Below, one piece after another: positions 1-5,419 of a stretch of DNA of 5,876 nt. The number at the start of each line of letters is the position of its first letter. Within the stretch, counting starts at the first letter, position 1. The notes below the pieces were generated by a model. That model worked only from the letters and a program-made list of their open reading frames with translations. It ran no database searches and had not been told where the DNA came from. Made by a program: the position numbers and the translations under genes. The stretch comes from Candidatus Nitrosopelagicus sp. (GTDB lineage Archaea; Thermoproteota; Nitrososphaeria; Nitrososphaerales; Nitrosopumilaceae): positions 1-5,876 of the forward strand of contig JABHJJ010000032.1 in NCBI GenBank assembly GCA_018691945.1, in the 5' to 3' direction.

Positions 1-1311
1 ACTAGTGGTGTTGGTAAAACATCCATCACAAGTGCAATTATCTTTGGTTTGAAAAAAAGAGGTTACTCAGTTCAACCATTCAAAGTTGGACCTGACTACA
101 TTGATCCAAGTTACTTAACTTCTATTTCAAAAAATGAAACTAGAAATTTAGATGTCTGGTTAATGGGTAAGCAAGAACTAATTCAAAGCTTTACAAGAAA
201 TTCAAAATCTGATATCTCGATAATTGAAGGTGTGATGGGTTATTATGATGGATTTGGGGGAAAAACAAATTTTGCAAGTACACATCATGTTGCAACATTA
301 CTAGATTCTCCTGTGATTTTAATATTAGATGCAAGTAAAACCTCCCGTTCAATTGCAGCAACTGCATTAGGTTTCACAAAATTTCATAAAAATTCACGAA
401 TATCAGGAATCATTCTTAATAAAATTGGCAGTAAAAAACATGAAATTCTATGTAGAACTGCATTACAACATCTCAAAATTCCAATAATTGGGGTTATCCC
501 AAAAAATGCATCAATAAATCTAGAATCAAGACATCTAGGATTAGTTCCTATTGCAGAACAAAAAATTCTTCATGCAAAAATTAGACAAATTTCAAAAGAA
601 ATCTATGATTATCTTGATTTCACCCTAATTGAAAAAATATGCAAAAAAACATCTCCCATAAACAGAACAAAACTAATCAAAACTAAAAAACCAAAAATTT
701 CTATAGCTATTGGTCTTGATAGTTCATTTAATTTCTATTATCATGATAATATTGAAGCGTTGAGACGTGAAGGCGCAAAAATAAAATTCTTCAGTCCGAT
801 TAATGATAAAAAAATACCAAACTGTGATTTAATTTATCTAGGCGGTGGCTTTCCTGAAGTTTTAGCTTCTTCTCTTGAAAAAAACACATCAATGAAAAAA
901 TCAATAAAAAAGCATGCTGAAAATTCCACTCCAATTTATGCTGAATGTGGTGGATTGATGTATCTCACAAATTCAATTACTTATGGAAAGAAAAAGTCCA
1001 AAATGGTTGGTCTATTTGATGTAGATACAATTATGACCAAAAAAATGACATTAAATTACACTGAAGGGAAAATTAATTCAAATTGTTTAATATCCTCACC
1101 ACAAAATTTCCGTGCACACGAATTTCATTATTCAAAAATAATCAACATACAAAAAGATGCAAGATTCCTTTACGATCTAAAAGTAGGCGAAGGAATCTCA
1201 TCACACAAAGATGCATTAACTGAATATGATACTATGGCATCATACTGTCATCTTTATTTTGATAGTGCAAAATTTGCTTCAAAATTAATTGAAAATTCTC
1301 TGAAAATCTAG
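1..1311 (+). CDS. cbiA: Cobyrinate a,c-diamide synthase, 5' end cut by the window
   Basis: This enzyme uses ATP and glutamine to amidate the a and c acetate side chains of cob(II)yrinate in the cytoplasm. The frame is open from base 1, where the P-loop TSGVGKTS is encoded, so the true start lies a little upstream (family proteins carry roughly ten residues before it). The first start-like codon, TTG at 49, lies behind the P-loop and is not the real start. Counting codons from base 1, KVGPDYIDP is at 28-36 and EGVMGYYDG at 76-84 in the N-terminal ATPase domain. The C-terminal class I glutaminase domain has the nucleophile Cys316 in YAECGGLMYL, the family motif RAHEFHYS, and the catalytic His417 in SYCHLYF. 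The second His of the usual HLH is Tyr here. Of the 436 codons seen, only the N-terminal tip is missing. CfbB of F430 synthesis is the main alternative, but the adjoining corrin genes favour cobyrinate. The stop overlaps that of convergent cbiC. Confidence 0.93.
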   Translation, partial: TSGVGKTSITSAIIFGLKKRGYSVQPFKVGPDYIDPSYLTSISKNETRNLDVWLMGKQELIQSFTRNSKSDISIIEGVMGYYDGFGGKTNFASTHHVATLLDSPVILILDASKTSRSIAATALGFTKFHKNSRISGIILNKIGSKKHEILCRTALQHLKIPIIGVIPKNASINLESRHLGLVPIAEQKILHAKIRQISKEIYDYLDFTLIEKICKKTSPINRTKLIKTKKPKISIAIGLDSSFNFYYHDNIEALRREGAKIKFFSPINDKKIPNCDLIYLGGGFPEVLASSLEKNTSMKKSIKKHAENSTPIYAECGGLMYLTNSITYGKKKSKMVGLFDVDTIMTKKMTLNYTEGKINSNCLISSPQNFRAHEFHYSKIINIQKDARFLYDLKVGEGISSHKDALTEYDTMASYCHLYFDSAKFASKLIENSLKI

Positions 1312-1943
1312 TTACTTCCTTGTCTTAACAATTTGTATAATGCATTAATTATTGCAGATGCACAGGGGCTTCCTCCTTTACGACCAATATTTGTAATAAA
1401 TGGCATGTCCATCTTTGATAACTCATCTTTTGATTCCACTGCAGAAACAAATCCAACTGGAATTCCAACAACAAGCGCTGGTTTTACTAATCCTTCTCTA
1501 AACATCTCCATTACTTCTAAAAGTGCTGTTGGAGCATTTCCTACAACAACAATCCCTCCATTGATCTCTTTTTCAGCCACTCTCATAGACATTTGTGCTC
1601 TTGTCTTTCCTGCTTTTTTTGCTGATTTCATTAATACTGGATCTGAAATGTTACAGATCAAATTATTTCCAAAATCTTTTGGGTTCTGTTTATTCATCAA
1701 TCCTATTACTCCATTAACATCTGCAACTATACTACATCCATTTTTTAGTGCATTAATTCCATTTGAAATTGCATCTTTGTGAAATAGAAGCCTATTTTCT
1801 CCAGCAAAATCAAAATCTGCAGTTGAATGAATTATTCTTCTAACAATTGGCCATTCCGTCTCATTATATGAATGGGAACCAATTTCACTTTCAATGATTT
1901 GCATACTTTCATCTTCTATCTCTTGACCCTTTCTAGTTTGCAT
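1308..1943 (-). CDS. cbiC: Cobalt-precorrin-8 methylmutase CbiC (CobH family)
   Basis: CbiC catalyses the 1,5-sigmatropic shift of the methyl group from C11 to C12 of cobalt-precorrin-8, giving cobyrinate, the substrate of the CbiA encoded next door. The 211-residue length is typical of the family. Family motifs are RRIIHSTADF with the presumed catalytic His39, GKTRAQMSMR (112-121), GNAPTAL (135-141), and the C-terminal GRKGGSPCASA (187-197) followed by an NAL helix. The ATG at 1943 is supported by a GAGGT Shine-Dalgarno sequence five bases upstream, inside the end of cbiX. A later Met14 is possible but lacks that support. The gene overlaps cbiX by 11 bases and is last in the minus-strand operon. 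Its TAG stop shares the palindrome CTAG (1308-1311) with the stop of convergent cbiA. Assignment is firm; that the substrate is the cobalt form is inferred from the neighbouring cbiX, cbiG and cbiD. Confidence 0.94.
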   Translation of the reverse strand: MQTRKGQEIEDESMQIIESEIGSHSYNETEWPIVRRIIHSTADFDFAGENRLLFHKDAISNGINALKNGCSIVADVNGVIGLMNKQNPKDFGNNLICNISDPVLMKSAKKAGKTRAQMSMRVAEKEINGGIVVVGNAPTALLEVMEMFREGLVKPALVVGIPVGFVSAVESKDELSKMDMPFITNIGRKGGSPCASAIINALYKLLRQGSN

Positions 1944-2685
1944 TTTCTACCTCTCTTGCTCTTTCTAAAATTAAATCAATCATTTTTTCATCTGCGCCCA
2001 AGTGTTTCGTAACAAATGTTTTCTTTAAATTTGCATTGTCTAATGCTGGTAAAAGATCATTATTGACATCTATCTTCACATGGGCACCTTCATGTAAAAA
2101 GTAAAAAACAATAATCAAAACTTCTGGGTTATTCTTTTCACATGCTTGTATTCCTTCTTCTATCGTTGGTCCTTCAATTTCCAAATAGCATCTACTAACA
2201 TTTCTATAAGATGGCTTTAGCTCATCTACAATATAATCAATTGAATAACCTGAATTTGGGTCCTTACTTCCATGTCCGATAATCAGAACATCTACATCTT
2301 CTTTTGGAATATCTACTGAATTTTCTTTTAATGTGGTGGTTACTCTATTATCTACTAAATCTACTAATGTCTTATGCATAGTCATTGGTTTTGAAACTAA
2401 AAATTTGATCTTTGTATCTTTTTGATATTTCATTGCGTCAGCTACTGCAATTTTCACTTTTCTTCCTGGATATAGAAAATATGGAATTATTGTCATTTCA
2501 TCAACATCTTTTTTCAAACATTTTTCCATTCCATCTTCAATAAATGGTGGAACAACTTCTAAAAAGCAAAACTCTGTAAAATCATAATTTCCTTTTTGTT
2601 TCACTTTCTCACAAATAATTTCTAACTCTTCACCAGCTTCTCTTTCTCTACTACCTCTATCGATTATCATTAATCCTCTTTTCAT
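1933..2685 (-). CDS. cbiX: Sirohydrochlorin cobaltochelatase, long two-domain CbiX
   Basis: This class II chelatase inserts Co2+ into sirohydrochlorin, the first committed step of the early-cobalt cobalamin route. The 250 residues form two related halves, as in long CbiX. The N-terminal half has IIDRGSRE (7-14) and YFLYPGRKVK (69-78). The C-terminal half has IIGHGSKD (135-142) and YFLHEGAHVK (195-204). The two metal-binding His positions are therefore Arg10 and Lys76 in the first half but His138 and His202 in the second, so only the C-terminal half appears catalytic. No His-rich tract and no C-terminal MxCxxC Fe-S motif is present. The start ATG overlaps the cbiG stop in ATGA (2682-2685), with AAGGA seven bases upstream of the ATG, and the 3' end overlaps cbiC by 11 bases. 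A siroheme ferrochelatase role (SirB) is possible by family, but the corrin gene context favours cobalt. Confidence 0.9.
   Translation of the reverse strand: MKRGLMIIDRGSREREAGEELEIICEKVKQKGNYDFTEFCFLEVVPPFIEDGMEKCLKKDVDEMTIIPYFLYPGRKVKIAVADAMKYQKDTKIKFLVSKPMTMHKTLVDLVDNRVTTTLKENSVDIPKEDVDVLIIGHGSKDPNSGYSIDYIVDELKPSYRNVSRCYLEIEGPTIEEGIQACEKNNPEVLIIVFYFLHEGAHVKIDVNNDLLPALDNANLKKTFVTKHLGADEKMIDLILERAREVENAN
1949..1955 (-). promoter_or_regulatory. Shine-Dalgarno sequence of cbiC
   Basis: On the minus strand GAGAGGT lies five bases before the ATG at 1943; its GAGGT part pairs with the CCUCC end of 16S rRNA. It sits inside the last codons of cbiX and decides the cbiC start in favour of 1943 rather than the internal Met14. 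Confidence 0.65.
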
Positions 2686-3740
2686 TGCATAATCCTTGCT
2701 ATAGCTACTGTTAGGTTAGGAGGAAATTTTTGTTTTTCAACTATTAACTTGCCTCTTGATGATTTTATTGCTGCAGCTTCTGATACACTTGCAGTTCCTT
2801 CAAATGCTTGAACTGATTCTGAAGGATTTGGTGCTGTGATTGTTGCTAATTCTGCTCTATCGATGTATTCTATTGGTATGTTCATCTCTTTACCCAATTC
2901 AATCAACCCTGCCACATCTTTTTCTTTTTTAATAGATACAAACCTAGCTATTTGTTTTTGTTTTAATCCAAATTTTTCCAAAGTCTCATTCACTCCATTC
3001 AAAATAGTTTCTTTAGGTGTATCCCAATGTAATCCTATCCCTACAACTAAATTCGGAACTCGGTATACCACCGAATCTCTCAATACATTCTCGTCATCAA
3101 TTTGATCATTTGTAATTATCAAATATCCTTTAGAATCAGAACTCTTCAAATCTTCTATATTTGAAAAAAATGTAATATTTTCTGGGAGTTTACCTTTCCA
3201 CCACTCCTTATGACCTATGTTTTGAAAAATTCCAATTTTCTCTTTGTTAACCATGAACGCACTAATTCTAGTTACATTACTATCATCATCAATTTTCCAA
3301 CCAAATTCTTTTCCAACAAGATCAACTGCAATAGTTTTGTTAACATCTGCAGCAGTAGTGATAACTGAAGTAGATCCTATTTTCTCTGCAATTTTGTTTG
3401 AAAGCTCATTTGCTCCTCCTAAATGTCCTGATAATACACTAATTACAAAATTTGCATTATCGTCAATTACAATTACAGCAGGGTCTGTTTTTTTATCTTT
3501 GATATGTGGTGCTAGTAATCTAATGACTGCACCTAACGAAAATAAACAAACTACACCCTCATTACTTTTGAATAAATCAACAATCTTCTGAGTTGTGGAT
3601 TCATCATACCATTGAATTTTTTCATTATTATCTGAAAATTTTATTGGAGCAAATATCTCAAAATCAGAAAAATGTTCTTTTATTCTCAAACTCATTTTAA
3701 TCCCATTTTTTGTGATTGCTAGAACAGCTATTTTCTTCAT
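2682..3740 (-). CDS. cbiG: Cobalt-precorrin-5A hydrolase CbiG
   Basis: CbiG opens the delta-lactone ring of cobalt-precorrin-5A and releases the C20-derived two-carbon unit as acetaldehyde, giving cobalt-precorrin-5B for CbiD. The 352 residues fit the family length. The N-terminal domain (about 45-130) has the hallmark run DPAVIVIDD (86-94), SGHLGGANEL (104-113) and TTAADVN (128-134). A variable middle domain follows (about 135-230). The CobE/CbiG C-terminal domain begins at VGIGLHWD (233-240) and ends with SVSEAAAI and a VEKQKFPPNLTVAIAR-type tail. The usual GIGC of the C-terminal domain reads GIGL here. The ATG at 3740 opens directly on the conserved MKKIAVLAITKNG beta strand. No Shine-Dalgarno sequence precedes it, but a TATA-like TTTAATTA lies 20-27 bases upstream. 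It follows cbiD by 31 bases and overlaps cbiX by four. Confidence 0.93.
   Translation of the reverse strand: MKKIAVLAITKNGIKMSLRIKEHFSDFEIFAPIKFSDNNEKIQWYDESTTQKIVDLFKSNEGVVCLFSLGAVIRLLAPHIKDKKTDPAVIVIDDNANFVISVLSGHLGGANELSNKIAEKIGSTSVITTAADVNKTIAVDLVGKEFGWKIDDDSNVTRISAFMVNKEKIGIFQNIGHKEWWKGKLPENITFFSNIEDLKSSDSKGYLIITNDQIDDENVLRDSVVYRVPNLVVGIGLHWDTPKETILNGVNETLEKFGLKQKQIARFVSIKKEKDVAGLIELGKEMNIPIEYIDRAELATITAPNPSESVQAFEGTASVSEAAAIKSSRGKLIVEKQKFPPNLTVAIARIMQ
2692..2697 (-). promoter_or_regulatory. Shine-Dalgarno sequence of cbiX
   Basis: AAGGAT on the minus strand lies six to seven bases before the cbiX ATG at 2685, inside the last codons of cbiG. Together with the ATGA stop/start overlap it suggests re-initiation by ribosomes finishing cbiG. 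Confidence 0.5.
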
Positions 3741-3759
3741 ATTGTTAAAAATTCAGAAT

Positions 3760-3767
3760 TAATTAAA
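3760..3767 (-). promoter_or_regulatory. Possible TATA box for a leaderless cbiG transcript
   Basis: TTTAATTA on the minus strand spans -27 to -20 relative to the cbiG ATG, in the 31-base gap after cbiD. With no Shine-Dalgarno sequence before cbiG, an internal promoter giving a leaderless mRNA is plausible. In such AT-rich DNA the match could be chance, and read-through from cbiD is equally possible. Confidence 0.3.
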
Positions 3768-3771
3768 TGCC

Positions 3772-4863
3772 TTACTCTTTTTTATCTCTAGATAAGACCT
3801 TTCCATCAAAATCAAAGAGTATTACCTCTACTGGAATTTTCTCTTCAGAGTGTTGTCTCATCTGATTGCATGCTTCTTTTGTAACTTCATCAAAAAATCT
3901 ATCTACTTTATCTTCTATAATGATCTCTTGAACATTTCTTGCTGTATTTGCACCTAGAATTTTACTAATTGTGTCTGATTTTGCATCGCATCTCTTTGCA
4001 AGTTCTGAAAGAAATTTCATGTCTACCTTTCCACCTTTTACATGAGTTTGTTTTACACCTGCTGCCATTTTTGCTAATTTACCAATAAATCCTGCAACAT
4101 ATGCTTTCTTCAATCCTTGTTTTGCACATTGCTTAATTGTATAACCTGAAAAATCACCCATTTGAATAAATGAATGATCTGGCAATTCTATAATTGCTCT
4201 TGCAAAATCCTCACTTCTTCCTCCAGTTGTTAAAACTACATTATCATCATTCATAGAACTTACAACCGCAATTTGTTGTCGTATAGCTGCAGCAAACGAT
4301 GCAGTTGAATATGGAATTACAATTCCACTAGTTCCTAAAATAGAAATTCCTCCCATGATTCCAATTCTTGGATTATCTGTTTTTGGTCCAAGTTCTTTTC
4401 CATTTGGTACAGACACTTTTATCATAATGCCATTTTTTTCAAGTATCTCTTTACTTATCTCTGTAACATTTTCCAAAATCATTTTTTTTGGTGTAGGATT
4501 TATCGCTGCACTTCCAATCTCTAATCCTAATCCTGGTTTAGTAACTCGTCCAACACCTTCTCCACCATCAATCTCAATTTTCCCAATGTTATTTGTTAAT
4601 TCAACATATACAAAAATTTCTGCACCATGAGTAACATCTGGATCATCTCCACCATCTTTTATCACAGAACATGTTGCTGAATTTTCAGTAAATTCACACG
4701 AATTAATTTGAATATCTAATTTAGAACGTTTTGGCAAAATGATATCTGTCTGTTCAATCTTTTTTTGATTAATAATTGATAAAACACAAGCTTTTGATGA
4801 TGCAGTTGCACAACTTCCAGTTGTAAACCCTGTACGTAACTTTGTTTTTGTTTCTATATCCAC
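3772..4863 (-). CDS. cbiD: Cobalt-precorrin-5B C1-methyltransferase CbiD
   Basis: CbiD uses S-adenosylmethionine to methylate C1 of cobalt-precorrin-5B, the product of the CbiG encoded next. The 363 residues match family length. Diagnostic motifs are LRTGFTTGSCATASSKA (9-25), IKDGGDDPDVTHGAE (68-82), GGEGVGRVTKPGLG (100-113), GSAAINPTP (117-125), NPRIGIMGGISILGTSGIV (164-182), and the later TTGGRSEDFAR and GFIGKLAKMAAG segments. The start is a GTG at 4863, about eight residues before the first motif as expected; no ATG is available and no Shine-Dalgarno sequence precedes it. The GTG sits inside a CACGTG palindrome (4861-4866). It begins 34 bases after the J-domain gene on the same strand, with only a weak TATTACG-like box between them, so it may be read from the upstream promoter. 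It is the first corrin gene of the operon. Confidence 0.94.
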   Translation of the reverse strand: MDIETKTKLRTGFTTGSCATASSKACVLSIINQKKIEQTDIILPKRSKLDIQINSCEFTENSATCSVIKDGGDDPDVTHGAEIFVYVELTNNIGKIEIDGGEGVGRVTKPGLGLEIGSAAINPTPKKMILENVTEISKEILEKNGIMIKVSVPNGKELGPKTDNPRIGIMGGISILGTSGIVIPYSTASFAAAIRQQIAVVSSMNDDNVVLTTGGRSEDFARAIIELPDHSFIQMGDFSGYTIKQCAKQGLKKAYVAGFIGKLAKMAAGVKQTHVKGGKVDMKFLSELAKRCDAKSDTISKILGANTARNVQEIIIEDKVDRFFDEVTKEACNQMRQHSEEKIPVEVILFDFDGKVLSRDKKE

Positions 4864-4890
4864 GTGAAATTTTTAATTTTTTACGTAATA

Positions 4891-4905
4891 ACTTTTGTTA
4901 AAAGT
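4891..4905 (-). other. Small inverted repeat at the end of the J-domain gene
   Basis: Six-base arms ACTTTT and AAAAGT flank a three-base loop and include the TAA stop of the J-domain gene (4898-4900). Only one pair in each arm end is G-C rich, and no clear U tract follows on the minus strand, so it is a poor terminator candidate. It is recorded because it is the only hairpin in the gap before cbiD. Confidence 0.3.
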
Positions 4906-5371
4906 GAAGAATTTCATTGAGAATGATCCATAATGCAACAACTCCTAATCCTCCATAAAGCAAAAAATGTGTTGTTTTTTGTGATATTGGTTTTTCCCTA
5001 TTATGCGTCTCTTGATTATAATCTCCCCCAAATTTTTGATTTTCTTGCCTTAATTCCTCAAAATCAAATCTCATTTCATCTCCCATCTTTTCTCCTTGTG
5101 CTTTCCAAAAATTCTGGTAATCCTCACCTGACACATGTTCATCTTTATTTGATTGCTTCTTTCTGTGAGATTTTAGATATTGATATGCTTCTGTAATCTC
5201 TTTGAATCTTTCCCCGTCATTATTTCCTGTATTTTTATCTGGATGGTATTGCAATGACAATTTTCTATAGGCTTGTTTTATCTCCTTATGACTAGAATCT
5301 TTACTTACTCCTAAAATCTCTCTACATTCTTGTGTTTTCTTGCCAAATTTTACATGAATTTTTGTTGTCAT
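4898..5371 (-). CDS. J-domain (DnaJ-like) protein with C-terminal membrane anchor
   Basis: This is a probable Hsp70 (DnaK) co-chaperone held at the membrane. Of the 157 residues, about 15-67 form a J domain: helix I/II region [22 protein letters not shown], the essential HPD tripeptide at 43-45 in QYHPDKN, and the helix III sequence [13 protein letters not shown] (54-66). There is no Gly/Phe-rich region, no Cys-rich zinc domain and no DnaJ C-terminal domain, so it is a class III type J-protein and not DnaJ itself. A charged, Gln/Glu/Lys-rich linker (68-132) leads to one hydrophobic segment (about 136-155), consistent with a tail anchor whose J domain faces the cytoplasm. The start ATG has no Shine-Dalgarno sequence but has ATTTTAAA 20-27 bases upstream. 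The usual DYY before the domain is replaced by ECR. It lies 34 bases upstream of cbiD on the same strand; a role in cobalamin synthesis is not shown. Confidence 0.85.
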   Translation of the reverse strand: MTTKIHVKFGKKTQECREILGVSKDSSHKEIKQAYRKLSLQYHPDKNTGNNDGERFKEITEAYQYLKSHRKKQSNKDEHVSGEDYQNFWKAQGEKMGDEMRFDFEELRQENQKFGGDYNQETHNREKPISQKTTHFLLYGGLGVVALWIILNEILHF

Positions 5372-5419
5372 CTATCTTTGTTTGGATATCTTTAAAATAA
5401 AATATTTTATCACTTCATC
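5372..5419. promoter_or_regulatory. Divergent promoter region between the J-domain and SDR genes
   Basis: These 48 bases separate two divergent start codons (ATG at 5371 minus, ATG at 5420 plus). Neither has a Shine-Dalgarno sequence. TTTAAAAT at 5391-5398 lies at -29 to -22 of the plus gene; read on the other strand it is ATTTTAAA at -27 to -20 of the J-domain gene. One near-symmetrical TATA-like element could therefore serve both directions for leaderless transcripts. Transcript starts are not known, so this rests on position and composition. Confidence 0.5.
5397..5410. repeat. Perfect 14-bp AT palindrome
   Basis: ATAAAATATTTTAT reads identically on both strands, centred between 5403 and 5404. 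It overlaps the edge of the TATA-like element at 5391-5398. It may be an operator for a dimeric regulator, or part of a second TATA box for the alternative plus start at 5432. It is made only of A and T, so chance is a real possibility. Confidence 0.45.

Noticed and set aside
1614..1620. T7 tract as the cbiA terminator
   Set aside because: It lies about 300 bases past the cbiA stop, inside cbiC, and encodes conserved Lys codons there; it may end the transcript but I cannot separate that from coding use.
1333..1782. Open frame of 149 codons on the plus strand opposite cbiC
   Set aside because: It is the antisense shadow of a well-supported gene, has no family motifs, and its hydrophobic, Ser/Thr/Pro-rich composition is what the reverse strand of such genes gives.
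2836..3591. Two plus-strand open frames (2836-3105 and 3244-3591) opposite cbiG
   Set aside because: Both lie wholly within cbiG on the other strand, show no motifs and no start signal.
4355..4630. Plus-strand open frame opposite cbiD
   Set aside because: It is a shadow of cbiD; the cbiD motifs cover the same bases on the minus strand.
4861..4866. CACGTG at the cbiD start as an E-box-type site
   Set aside because: E-boxes are eukaryotic regulatory sites; here the hexamer simply contains the GTG start codon.
4881..4888. TTACGTAA palindrome before cbiD as an operator
   Set aside because: Eight bases of AT-rich symmetry are expected by chance in this composition, and nothing else supports a binding site.
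4864..4897. Cobalamin riboswitch before the cbi operon
   Set aside because: The gap is 34 bases, far too short for a B12 riboswitch, and none of its conserved core is seen; the other gaps (31 and 48 bases) are too short as well.
4933..5196. Plus-strand open frame opposite the J-domain gene
   Set aside because: It is antisense to a J-domain protein with an intact HPD motif and has no support of its own.
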